Part shown: positions 27,038-36,160 of the stretch, piece after piece
Layout of the letters: the number at the start of each line of letters is the position of its first letter
Numbering within the stretch: the stretch's first letter is position 1
Assembly: GCF_003852705.1 (NCBI RefSeq)
Contig: NZ_REFA01000002.1
Span: forward strand, 62,001-126,000
Direction: 5' to 3'
Length of the DNA: 64,000 nt
Source of the DNA: Amniculibacterium aquaticum
Lineage (GTDB): Bacteria; Bacteroidota; Bacteroidia; Flavobacteriales; Weeksellaceae
Notes under the pieces: model-generated
Told to the model about the DNA's origin: nothing
The model's input: only the letters and a program-made list of their open reading frames with translations
Database searches by the model: none
Position numbers and translations under genes: made by a program

Positions 27038-27244
27038 ATGGAGCAAAATTGTTTTTGTTTGGGTTGAGAAAAAGAATTTTATCCGATAAGATATGTTGGG
27101 TTAAAAGAAGGGTATTAAAATTTCATATTTTGACAGCAAAAATAATTTATATTCTCCAAGAATTTTTATTTGATTACTTTTGTTTAATCCCCCAAGTTTT
27201 GACCTTGATCCCAAATAAGAAAAGGAATACTAATGTTTAGAAAC

Positions 27245-27369
27245 TAAAAAACGAACCATTATGGTTCGTTTCTATTAATGCGCTACATGTTATAGACCGA
27301 TCTGTTGAGGAACGCCATAACCAGCACTTCATTAACATTACAAATATACAAAATTTTTTAATTACCAAA
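27245..27369 (-). ncRNA. small RNA candidate R
   Basis: Minus strand: TTTG (27369-27366), 17-nt spacer, TATATTTG (27348-27341), then a ~90-nt RNA (27335 to 27245). It folds as TTAAT/ATTAA, GAA bulge, GTGCT/AGCGC, internal loop, GTTATGG/CTATAAC and a 19-nt apical loop. A separate terminator hairpin AAACGAACC/GGTTCGTTT with six T follows. Promoter, fold and terminator are all intact. There is no coding potential. Confidence 0.7.
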
Positions 27370-27377
27370 TAACACAC

Positions 27378-27538
27378 GAGGAATTTTATAAACAAATCGA
27401 AAAAAAAGCATCCGAGCTTAAAAATTATGCGACGACAAGATTTTCTTCAAAAGCCAGAAACATTGCTTTGCGGTTCATCAACGGTAATTTTAGAGCTCAA
27501 GGTTTTCAAGGAAACACTTTTAAAAGATGGAAACCTAA
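27378..27538 (+). pseudogene. phage morphogenesis gene fragment
   Basis: The open frame from GAG at 27378 reads EEFYKQIEKKASELKNYATT..., then ALRFINGNFRAQGFQGNTF and KRWKPK. This resembles the N-terminal half of phage virion-morphogenesis or tail-completion proteins common in Bacteroidota prophages. There is no start codon, and the frame runs into the degenerate CRISPR repeat at 27539, ending at 27599. Confidence 0.5.
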
Positions 27539-27672
27539 GTTACGAGACATATCAAATTTAAAAATTTTGAAATCCTTGATGCATGAATTGATCTTATAGG
27601 TAGAAATCTAATTTCATCAAGGATTCAGCGAAAAGCGATGGAAAAGTTTGGGCTGAGCTAAAGCAATTCATC
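27539..27672 (-). repeat. degenerate CRISPR repeat split by an ~90-bp element (left side of array)
   Basis: 27539-27572 matches the first 34 bases of the CRISPR repeat with a few changes. An inserted element (27573-27662) follows, then AAAGCAATTCA. The element starts with an 11-bp stem AATCCTTGATG/CATCAAGGATT and has a second CAGC/GCTG hairpin. The break point in the repeat is the same as in the split repeat at 29462. Confidence 0.75.
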
Positions 27673-27740
27673 TAAATTAGGATTAGAAAATCAACTTATT
27701 TCTTAGAAAAAACAGATGATATCATTATTTTTTTTAATTG

Positions 27741-27786
27741 AAAAAAATCAAATCAATTAACTGAATTTCAGTTAATTGATTTGATT
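27741..27786 (-). terminator. terminator of the CRISPR array transcript
   Basis: 20-bp arms (27746-27765 with 27767-27786) pair perfectly; on the minus strand the hairpin is followed by seven T. It ends 3 bp before the first array repeat, supporting right-to-left crRNA transcription. Confidence 0.85.
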
Positions 27787-27789
27787 GAG

Positions 27790-29431
27790 GTTGCGACACA
27801 TCGCGAATTTAAAAATTTTGAAAGCAATTCACAACTAGAGAAAAGTCTAGTGAAAGAAGGGAAATGTTGCGACACATCGCGAATTTAAAAATTTTGAAAG
27901 CAATTCACAACAAAAACCAACAAGCCTACTAAGGCACTTGAGTTGCGACACATCGCGAATTTAAAAATTTTGAAAGCAATTCACAACTGGAAACACGGTA
28001 TTAATCCAAATTCCTCTGTTGCGACACATCGCGAATTTAAAAATTTTGAAAGCAATTCACAACTGAAGCAGGTTATTGATTTTCAAAGTAAGTGTTGCGA
28101 CACATCGCGAATTTAAAAATTTTGAAAGCAATTCACAACGAATGAATTAACATGTTCTAATGCTTCATTGTTGCGACACATCGCGAATTTAAAAATTTTG
28201 AAAGCAATTCACAACAGCGGTTTAAACTCGAAGGAGTTAGCAAAAGTTGCGACACATCGCGAATTTAAAAATTTTGAAAGCAATTCACAACCTGCAATGA
28301 TTTTACAGTGAAGAGAATAAAGTTGCGACACATCGCGAATTTAAAAATTTTGAAAGCAATTCACAACAAATATTAAAAAAATAAAATAATGGAAAATGTT
28401 GCGACACATCGCGAATTTAAAAATTTTGAAAGCAATTCACAACTCTTTCTTCTGCCGGAATAATATTTTGTAAGTTGCGACACATCGCGAATTTAAAAAT
28501 TTTGAAAGCAATTCACAACTTTGTGAGTATTCGCACCAATAAAGCCAATGTTGCGACACATCGCGAATTTAAAAATTTTGAAAGCAATTCACAACTTTTG
28601 CTTCAAAATTTACCGTGTAACTTTGGTTGCGACACATCGCGAATTTAAAAATTTTGAAAGCAATTCACAACAACAGAGGAAAAATTATCAGTATATGTAT
28701 TGTTGCGACACATCGCGAATTTAAAAATTTTGAAAGCAATTCACAACTATAACGATCTGATTATGAATGATAAAATTGTTGCGACACATCGCGAATTTAA
28801 AAATTTTGAAAGCAATTCACAACGACAGATGGAGTATTAAACCCTTATTTGTTGTTGCGACACATCGCGAATTTAAAAATTTTGAAAGCAATTCACAACA
28901 TTATGTTAGAGGTGATGGTAAAGTATTGAGTTGCGACACATCGCGAATTTAAAAATTTTGAAAGCAATTCACAACGGGAGCAGAAAAATTCACTCTATAT
29001 CCACCGTTGCGACACATCGCGAATTTAAAAATTTTGAAAGCAATTCACAACATGTGATTTAATTAATGTAAATCTTAAACTGTTGCGACACATCGCGAAT
29101 TTAAAAATTTTGAAAGCAATTCACAACCATCTTTGATTTCTCTGATCAGTTTTAGAGGTTGCGACACATCGCGAATTTAAAAATTTTGAAAGCAATTCAC
29201 AACTACTTTTCCTTCTGCTGTTTTTCTGGTAATGTTGCGACACATCGCGAATTTAAAAATTTTGAAAGCAATTCACAACATGAGCATAAACCTCATATAT
29301 TTTTGCCCCGTTGCGACACATCGCGAATTTAAAAATTTTGAAAGCAATTCACAACAGTCTTGAATTTTATTTGAAATCTAAATAAGTTGCGACACATCGC
29401 GAATTTAAAAATTTTGAAAGCAATTCACAAC
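27790..29431 (-). CRISPR. type II-C CRISPR array, 22 intact repeats
   Basis: 46-bp repeats start at 27790 and recur every 76 bp up to 29386, giving 30-bp spacers; they read as identical. A 23rd, split repeat starts at 29462, so 22 spacers lie between repeats. On the plus strand the repeat starts GTTGCGACACATCGCG and ends GAAAGCAATTCACAAC. The crRNA sense is the minus strand (GTTGTGAATTGCTTTCAA...), from tracrRNA pairing. In that sense bases 2-4 (TTG), a 20-nt spacer and TAAATTCG at 25-32 nearly match a Bacteroidota promoter, so each repeat may start its own crRNA. Confidence 0.98.
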
Positions 29432-29461
29432 AGTTTGGCAAGACTAAATAAATTCTTGATA

Positions 29462-29597
29462 GTTGCGACACATCGCGAATTTAAAAATTTTGAAATCCTT
29501 GATGCTTGAATTGATTTTATAGGCAGAAATCTAATTATATCAAGGATTCAGCGAAAAGCAGTGGGAAAGAAAAGGCTGAGCTAAAGCAATTCACAAC
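29462..29597 (-). repeat. last CRISPR repeat split by a 90-bp insertion
   Basis: Bases 1-34 of the repeat (29462-29495), an insertion (29496-29585), then the remaining GCAATTCACAAC. AAA occurs at both junctions, consistent with a 3-bp target duplication around an 87-bp element. The insert is the same element as at 27573-27662, with an AATCCTTGAT/ATCAAGGATT stem. In crRNA sense this is the leader-proximal repeat. Confidence 0.85.
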
Positions 29598-29990
29598 TTG
29601 GTTTGTAGACGGCACGCCAAATAAGAATATAACAACGCAATGAGCTGATAAGAGCTTTTTTCTCTCAACTGGAGAAAAAGAACCCCAATTGGTGTTTGTC
29701 GGTTCTTTTGGTAGAAACGGCAAATAAAAACTTTTCGTCATTGTCGGTAAACATCGTGTCAGCCATCCTTAACCACAACGGCATCTACAACGATCTGAAA
29801 GACCAACCAAAAATGCTAAGTTTGTCTGATGAGATATAGATAATAGTTGTATATTCGCAAGGTCAGACATACTTCTGTCGGGTGTTCCTCAGGGATGAAT
29901 TGTTTTAGAATTAATATTGTTTTTCGAATAAATTCTATTCTTAATCCTTAACATATCGATAGGTATTAATTCGCTATTGTAATGCAATCC
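29598..29990. other. leader-side region of the array, no gene recognised
   Basis: 393 bp of AT-rich sequence without a supported gene. A plus-strand frame reads SVNIVSAILNHNGIYNDLKD and may be a gene relic. TATATTCG at 29850-29857 and GTTCCTC at 29884 recall parts of small RNAs K and R. In crRNA sense this should be the leader. Confidence 0.4.
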
Positions 29991-30040
29991 AAATACTAAA
30001 AAACTCCCTCAAAGTCTGTGCTTTGGGGGAGTTTTGTTGT
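29991..30040. terminator. bidirectional terminator, right copy of the 50-bp direct repeat
   Basis: Identical over all 50 bases to 19354-19403. It serves the convergent permease-thioredoxin gene ending at 30096. Confidence 0.95.
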
Positions 30041-30095
30041 TTTGAATCTTCAAAAAAAGTAAGAATTTTGAAGAACTGAATGGACGGTAGTGGTT

Positions 30096-32318
30096 CTAAA
30101 AATTGTAAATCCTTACGGTTTTGTTTGAGATTTCATTGATGATTTCATCAAATTGCGAGTCATAAGGAAAAGGTAAATTGGCATTGTAAATTTTCCCTTC
30201 AGGATCTACCAACATAAATCTTGGGATACCGTTGATGCCCAATAGTTGCATAATTTCTTTGTTTTTTAGCCACATTTGTACTGCCTTGGATTTGTTGTTT
30301 TTTACATTCATCTTCCAATTGTTTTTATTTTCATCAACACTTAGGGAGAGGAAGACCAAATTGTTGTTGTAGCTGTACTGTTTGGCCAGATATTCAAATT
30401 TTGGTTTGGTCTCTCGGCACGGTCCACACCAAGTGGCCCAAAAATCGATGACTACATATTTGCCTTTGTATTTTTTCAGGTCAAAGGATTTGCCCAATGC
30501 ATCTTCAAAAGTTATTGTAGGCATTGGTTTTCCTTTTTGTTGGTTGTTGATGACGAATAATTCTTTGGCTACAAAATCTCTAAATCGGGTATCCGAAAAC
30601 TCATTCATCCTGCTTTCAAAAAGTTGATTTCTCTTGTTTTCGTCGTTGGTCATCTCAAAATAACTGAGCAATTGGGTTTTCAAAAGTCGGTCTTTTTCTT
30701 TGCTTTTCGGCATCGTGTTCAGCTTGGCCATGATGGTGCTGTCCGGATTTTTGGATCCTTCTTTTGGCAGCAATTGGTTCAGTTTCATTTTTGTGAAATC
30801 TTTGGAAGCCATTAGCATTTCTGTTGGATTTTTTATGATTTCGTTCAGCTCTTTGGTTAGTGCTGTAGGTGCAGCATTCTTCTTGTCATTGGCTAAAGAA
30901 ATGGTCTGGAAATCGTGCAGCGCATTGATCATTTTTGCTGCATTTTTCTGCTTCATGTATTCGTAAAAATCTCTTCCAAAATAAATGTTTTCTTCGGTTC
31001 TGTACTGGTCTAAGTGTTTTTTGCTGTCGTTCCATTCTTTTTCTGCTGCGTCATAGAAATATTCGGGCTTGTCCAAATATTCTTCTTTGTTGTTTACAAA
31101 ATAACTGTAGAATTGCCCTTCATTCATTTGCTGTTTTAGGTAATTAAATTCAGCATTTCTACTGCCAGTAATATTTACTTCAGACTGTTTTTCATCGGCA
31201 TTAAATTGTATTTTCAAATGATCCCCTTTGGACAAAATTGCTCCAAATTTATTACCACCCAAATTGAAAGTATATTCGCCTAAAGGTAAATTTTCGGTAC
31301 TTTCCCAAAAGAATTTTCCGTTTTTAATAGGAATTTTGGCAACAGGTAAGTTGAGCTCGTTAGAATACAGGCTGATTTCTTTATGCTTTTTTACCGTATT
31401 TACGGTGCCTTCTATGATGGTTTTTCCGTCCAACTTTTCAGGGTATATCGGGCTTGTGATTCCAAAATATATTCCAACAGCAACAGTCAGTCCCACCAAG
31501 GTTTTTGCAATGGTTTTTCCATTTTTAAAAAAAGCAGCTTTTACACCACGGTTGGCATAGATTGTATAGCCGATAACGAAAAACAAAACTGCCCAAAAAA
31601 TACTGAGATACTCCGTGTAATTCAGGAAATGACTCATCATCGAAGAGTCTTTTAGTTTGACAGCTGTAGCCAAATTGTTGTACGGGATATAGTCGTAGGT
31701 TTCTTGCCTGATTTGACCGGTGATGTTGATGACAAATCCCATAACTCCAATAACAAAAGGCCAGATAAATCCTCGAATAACTACAGAAAGCATCAGTTGT
31801 AGCGAGACAATCCCTAAAGATAAAATGATCAAACGAATGTAAGTGTGGATGATGAAGGAGAAATCTATGCTTAAACTCAATGCTTTTTGAGGGAAGATTA
31901 GTTGTTGTAAAGAACTGATTGCAACGGATGATACAATAAAAGTAGTGATGCAAATGAGGGTTAAAGTCATTGCAGAAAGAAATTTTCCGGTATAAATGCT
32001 CAACTTACTCAGTGGTTGAGATTCCATAAAAACCCAACCGTTGTTTTTATGGTCGGTTTGGCAAATTCTAATGGCAGCAATGATGATGAAAATAACCATC
32101 ATGAAACTTCCAAACCCGGAAAAAAAAGTTTGTATGGACTCTGTGGACACTTCGGAAGGAAGTCCTGTGTATTCTCTGGCTTCTTCAACAAAAAGAGATA
32201 CGGTGAGCAGTATCAGAGGGAGCAATGCTCCAAGGATTATGGATAAAATAAGCAATCCCAAACCTTTGGTTTTCAGCCATTCGGATTTGAAGGCTTTTAT
32301 AAAATAATTGATGTTCAT
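30096..32318 (-). CDS. ABC-2 permease fused to a TlpA-type thioredoxin
   Basis: 740 aa. Residues ~15-290 form an ABC-2-type permease with about six membrane segments (starting EWLKTKGLGLLILSIILGAL). A DUF4369-like region follows (GKTIIEGTVNTVKKHKEISL, ~310-400), then a helical linker. The C-terminal ~140 residues are a TlpA/ResA-like thioredoxin with WATWCGPCRETKP and the cis-Pro segment GINGIPRFMLVD. The ATPase gene 32329-33225 lies 10 bp upstream on the same strand, so both form one exporter. Thioredoxin domains are normally separate proteins; the frame is continuous, so this looks like a true fusion. Confidence 0.88.
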   Translation of the reverse strand: MNINYFIKAFKSEWLKTKGLGLLILSIILGALLPLILLTVSLFVEEAREYTGLPSEVSTESIQTFFSGFGSFMMVIFIIIAAIRICQTDHKNNGWVFMESQPLSKLSIYTGKFLSAMTLTLICITTFIVSSVAISSLQQLIFPQKALSLSIDFSFIIHTYIRLIILSLGIVSLQLMLSVVIRGFIWPFVIGVMGFVINITGQIRQETYDYIPYNNLATAVKLKDSSMMSHFLNYTEYLSIFWAVLFFVIGYTIYANRGVKAAFFKNGKTIAKTLVGLTVAVGIYFGITSPIYPEKLDGKTIIEGTVNTVKKHKEISLYSNELNLPVAKIPIKNGKFFWESTENLPLGEYTFNLGGNKFGAILSKGDHLKIQFNADEKQSEVNITGSRNAEFNYLKQQMNEGQFYSYFVNNKEEYLDKPEYFYDAAEKEWNDSKKHLDQYRTEENIYFGRDFYEYMKQKNAAKMINALHDFQTISLANDKKNAAPTALTKELNEIIKNPTEMLMASKDFTKMKLNQLLPKEGSKNPDSTIMAKLNTMPKSKEKDRLLKTQLLSYFEMTNDENKRNQLFESRMNEFSDTRFRDFVAKELFVINNQQKGKPMPTITFEDALGKSFDLKKYKGKYVVIDFWATWCGPCRETKPKFEYLAKQYSYNNNLVFLSLSVDENKNNWKMNVKNNKSKAVQMWLKNKEIMQLLGINGIPRFMLVDPEGKIYNANLPFPYDSQFDEIINEISNKTVRIYNF

Positions 32319-32328
32319 TTTTTGTGTA

Positions 32329-33225
32329 TTAGTTTTGTTTTGTAATTTCCATAAACCATTCTTCTAGACCTCCTACGGCAGATATTTGGTAGATTTCTGC
32401 TCCTTTTTCAATTAAGGTTTTGTTAATTTTTGCCACATCTGCAGAACTGTTGGTGTTCACCAAAAGCTCTCGGTTGTTTTTCAGTTCAGCATTTTCGACA
32501 TATGGCAAATATTTTTCGGCATCGTTCATGGAGAATTTTGTCTTTTGAAATTGAAACATTTGGTTCAGCTCTTCTCGGCTGCCTTCAAATTTCATTTCAC
32601 CATGAGAGATGATGCCCAAATGCGTCACCATCTTGTCGATTTCTTGTAAAAGATGACTCGAAATAAATATGGTAGTGCCTTTTTCACGGTTTAGTTTTAC
32701 CAAAAGTTCACGGATTTCCATCATTCCGTTGGGATCAAGGCCGTTTACAGGTTCGTCCAAAATCAGTAATTCAGGATCAGAAATCAACGCTAAGCCAATG
32801 GCCAATCTCTGTTTCATTCCCAAAGAATATTTTTTCATTTTGATGTCTTTGGCTTCGGAAAGTCCTATGAGTTCTAATGTTTCTGTGATTTTAGATTCAC
32901 TCAGATTTCGGATTTCACAAACAATTTTCAGATTGTCATAACCCGAAAGATGATCGTAAAAAGCAGGGTAGTCGATCAATGAACCGATATTTTTTAATCC
33001 TTCCGGGAAAAATGAGGATACCGAATTTCCAAAAAGTTTTATGCTGTCGTTTGCCTCGTTTTCCAGTCCCATAATCAGCTTCATGGTGGTGGATTTTCCT
33101 GCGCCATTGGCTCCCAAAAAACCGTAAATAGAACCTTTTGGAACTGAGAGGTTAATGTTCTTCAGAATCTGCTTTTTAGCGTCAAATCCAAAATTAAGAT
33201 TCGAGATTTCTATGATGTTTTTCAT
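32329..33225 (-). CDS. ABC transporter ATP-binding protein
   Basis: 298-aa ATPase of the bacitracin/antimicrobial-exporter type. Walker A is GANGAGKST (residues ~38-46), the signature YSLGMKQRLAIG (~133-144), Walker B LLILDEPVNGLDP (~154-166), then the H-loop SSH. The ~80-residue C-terminal extension is typical of this group. It drives the permease-thioredoxin fusion encoded directly downstream. The substrate is unknown; lantibiotic or peptide self-protection is a common role of relatives. Confidence 0.93.
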   Translation of the reverse strand: MKNIIEISNLNFGFDAKKQILKNINLSVPKGSIYGFLGANGAGKSTTMKLIMGLENEANDSIKLFGNSVSSFFPEGLKNIGSLIDYPAFYDHLSGYDNLKIVCEIRNLSESKITETLELIGLSEAKDIKMKKYSLGMKQRLAIGLALISDPELLILDEPVNGLDPNGMMEIRELLVKLNREKGTTIFISSHLLQEIDKMVTHLGIISHGEMKFEGSREELNQMFQFQKTKFSMNDAEKYLPYVENAELKNNRELLVNTNSSADVAKINKTLIEKGAEIYQISAVGGLEEWFMEITKQN

Positions 33226-33347
33226 GAATAATTTTAAAATATTAGTCCGTATATTAATCTAATTGTTACAATTTGTTGTGTTTTTTTTAATAAATTATTA
33301 TTTTGAACTAATCGTATAAAAGGGTAGTAAATATTTTATAATTTCCT

Positions 33348-33355
33348 TAAATTTG
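33348..33355 (+). promoter_or_regulatory. -7 box for alaS
   Basis: TAAATTTG, 64 nt upstream of the ATG. The leader holds a small hairpin (GTTTCGG-GCAA-CCGACAAC, 33387-33405) with a GNRA-type loop. Confidence 0.6.
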
Positions 33356-33419
33356 CAATCTTATAAAAATCAACATTTAACAAATGGTTTCGGGCAACCG
33401 ACAACAGCTAAAATAAATT

Positions 33420-36023
33420 ATGACTTCACAAGAAATTCGCCAAAAATTTTTAGATTATTTCCAAAGCAAAGGTCACCTCATTGTTCCTTCGGCACCCATC
33501 GTCCTGAAAGACGATCCAACCCTGATGTTTTCCAACTCCGGAATGACGCAGTTCAAAGATTATTTCTTGGGCTACAAAGAGCCTAAAGCACCTAGGATTG
33601 CAGATACTCAAAAATGTCTTAGGGTTTCCGGTAAACACAACGATTTGGACGATGTGGGCAGAGATACCTACCACCACACCATGTTCGAGATGCTTGGAAA
33701 CTGGTCTTTTGGTGATTATTTTAAAAAAGAAGCCATTGGTTTTGCTTGGGAATTGCTAACCGAAGTCTATAAAATCCCGAAAGAAAATCTCTATGTAACC
33801 ATCTTCGAAGGCGATGATAAAGAAAACCTAGAAAGAGACCAAGATGCCTACAACTTCTGGAAAGAACATATTGCCGAAGATAGAATCATCAACGGAAACA
33901 AGAAAGATAATTTCTGGGAAATGGGCGAATCCGGACCTTGTGGACCTTGCTCAGAAATCCATGTTGACCTTAGATCCGAAGAGGAAAAAACCAAAGTTTC
34001 AGGCTTGTCTTTGGTTAATAACGACCATCCTCAAGTGGTGGAAATCTGGAACAATGTATTCATGGAATTCAACCGTAAAGCCGACGGAACTTTAGAAAAA
34101 CTTCCTGCTCAGCATGTGGATACCGGAATGGGCTTCGAGAGATTGTGCATGGCTTTGCAAGGCAAAACTTCCAACTACGATACCGATGTTTTTACACCGC
34201 TTATCGCTAAAGTTGAAGGCTTGACCGGAAAAAAATACGAGGGAATTTTAGAAAACGAAAAAGACATCGCCATCCGTGTGGTAGTCGATCATATCCGTGC
34301 AGTTGCTTTCGCTATTGCCGATGGACAGCTGCCTTCCAACGGAGGTGCCGGTTATGTGATCCGAAGAATTTTGAGAAGAGCGATTTCTTACGCCTACCGT
34401 TTCTTGGGTGCCAAAGAACCTTTCTTGTACCAATTGGTTGCCGTTTTAAAATCTGAAATGGGCGCTTATTTCCCTGAAATTGTAAAACAGGAAAATCTGG
34501 TAACCGAAGTGATCAAAGAAGAAGAAGCTTCTTTCCTAAAAACCATTGAACACGGTTTGGTTAGGTTGGATGTCATCATAAAAGATACTTTGTCTAAAGG
34601 CGAAAAAGTACTTCCTGGTGCTGAGGTTTTCGAATTGTACGATACCTACGGTTTCCCTGCGGATTTGTCCAGAATTATTGCCGAAGAAAAACAACTTACG
34701 GTGGACGAAATCGGTTTTGAAGAGGAAATGCAAAAGCAAAAAAATCGTTCTAAAAAATCATCGGCTCAAAAAGTGTACGATTGGGAAGTGGTGGCAGAAT
34801 TGCCTGAAAACTTCGTGGGCTACGATAAAACCGATAACCAAGTAAAAATTACCCGTTACCGAAAAGTGGAAAACAAAGACGGTGTTTTCTACCAAATCGT
34901 ACTTAACGAAACGCCTTTCTATCCAGAAGGTGGTGGACAAGTGGGTGATAAAGGGACTTTAGAAAATATCGAGGGTCAATTTGAAGTCTTAGAAACCAAG
35001 AAAGAAAATGGATTGGTGATTTCGCTTATTCAAAATTTACCACAAAATATTTCTACAGAATTTACTGCAAAAGTAGATACCAAAGATAGAAAAAACACCC
35101 AAGCCAACCACTCGGTAACTCACTTGTTGCACGAGGCTCTGAGAACGGTTTTGGGAACGCATGTAGAGCAAAAAGGATCTTTCGTAGGACCGGATTATCT
35201 GCGATTTGACTTTTCGCATTTTTCAAAATTGTCCGAGGACGAATTGTCCACGGTTGAAGCTATGGTGAATGCTAAAATTAAAGAAAATATCGCCCTACAA
35301 GAATTCAGAAACATCCCGATTGCCGAGGCAATGGAAAAAGGAGCTATGGCGCTTTTTGGAGAAAAATACGGCGATAGTGTTAGGATGATTCAGTTCGGTT
35401 CTTCCAAAGAATTGTGTGGAGGTACCCATGTGAAATCTACCGGAGAGATTGGTCATTTCAAAATTATTAACGAAAGTTCAACTGCTGCGGGCATCCGAAG
35501 AATTGAAGCCATTTCTGGAGATAAAGCCAATGAATATTTCCAAAATTTGGAGAGCCAATTGAAAGAAATTTCAACTTTGTTAAAGTCTAAAGATGTGGTG
35601 AAATCCATTGAAAAATTGATGGACGATAACGCAACCTTAAAAGCCGAAGTAGAAGCCTTGAAAAAGGAAAAAGCAAAAGGTGAAATTTCCAATTGGAAAA
35701 ATGATTTTGTAGAGGCCAACGGCAAGAAACTTTTGGTGAAGAAATCATCTATGGATGCAGCGTCCATCAAGGATATTGTTTTTCAATTGAAGAAAGAAGT
35801 GGCGGGTGCTGTTGTTGTGATCATCTCGGATGCCGGTGACAAACCAATGATTACCGTTGGCGTATCCGCAGATTTAGAAAACAGCCATAATGCAGGAAAT
35901 ATCGTGAAAGACTTGGCTAAAGAAATCCAAGGAGGTGGTGGTGGAAACCCAGGTTTTGCTACGGCAGGAGGTAAAAACCTTGCCGGTATCGAAAATGCCT
36001 ACCAAAAAGCCTTGGCTTTGTAA
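33420..36023 (+). CDS. alaS: alanyl-tRNA synthetase
   Basis: Charges tRNA-Ala and edits misacylated Ser/Gly. 867 aa, complete. The class II core is N-terminal ([20 protein letters not shown], then [18 protein letters not shown] and the [16 protein letters not shown] region). The editing domain carries zinc-binding HSVTHLLH (~563) and CGGTHV (~662). The C-Ala oligomerisation domain ends [16 protein letters not shown]. Ordinary in sequence; a terminator follows. Confidence 0.98.
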   Translation: MTSQEIRQKFLDYFQSKGHLIVPSAPIVLKDDPTLMFSNSGMTQFKDYFLGYKEPKAPRIADTQKCLRVSGKHNDLDDVGRDTYHHTMFEMLGNWSFGDYFKKEAIGFAWELLTEVYKIPKENLYVTIFEGDDKENLERDQDAYNFWKEHIAEDRIINGNKKDNFWEMGESGPCGPCSEIHVDLRSEEEKTKVSGLSLVNNDHPQVVEIWNNVFMEFNRKADGTLEKLPAQHVDTGMGFERLCMALQGKTSNYDTDVFTPLIAKVEGLTGKKYEGILENEKDIAIRVVVDHIRAVAFAIADGQLPSNGGAGYVIRRILRRAISYAYRFLGAKEPFLYQLVAVLKSEMGAYFPEIVKQENLVTEVIKEEEASFLKTIEHGLVRLDVIIKDTLSKGEKVLPGAEVFELYDTYGFPADLSRIIAEEKQLTVDEIGFEEEMQKQKNRSKKSSAQKVYDWEVVAELPENFVGYDKTDNQVKITRYRKVENKDGVFYQIVLNETPFYPEGGGQVGDKGTLENIEGQFEVLETKKENGLVISLIQNLPQNISTEFTAKVDTKDRKNTQANHSVTHLLHEALRTVLGTHVEQKGSFVGPDYLRFDFSHFSKLSEDELSTVEAMVNAKIKENIALQEFRNIPIAEAMEKGAMALFGEKYGDSVRMIQFGSSKELCGGTHVKSTGEIGHFKIINESSTAAGIRRIEAISGDKANEYFQNLESQLKEISTLLKSKDVVKSIEKLMDDNATLKAEVEALKKEKAKGEISNWKNDFVEANGKKLLVKKSSMDAASIKDIVFQLKKEVAGAVVVIISDAGDKPMITVGVSADLENSHNAGNIVKDLAKEIQGGGGGNPGFATAGGKNLAGIENAYQKALAL

Positions 36024-36056
36024 CAGCAATTCAATAATCATTACAGAATACCATCA

Positions 36057-36084
36057 AAAAACCTCGAATCTTTCGAGGTTTTTT
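36057..36084 (+). terminator. terminator of alaS
   Basis: Stem AAAACCTCGAA/TTCGAGGTTTT, loop TCT, then a T-run. Confidence 0.9.
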
Positions 36085-36160
36085 TGATGATGCATCAAGC
36101 GTTTCTAATAAAAAAAGGAACTTTAGAAAAGCTCCCTTGTGTGTGTTTTTACGAGAAGGA

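Noticed and set aside
27049-27240. 63-codon frame after the GC palindrome
   Set aside because: Low-complexity translation, no promoter, ends against the terminator of small RNA R.
28767-28952. Open frame inside the CRISPR array
   Set aside because: Produced by repeated CRISPR units, not a gene.
29535-29741. 68-codon minus-strand frame right of the array
   Set aside because: Overlaps the split repeat and insertion; no similarity to a known family and no promoter box.
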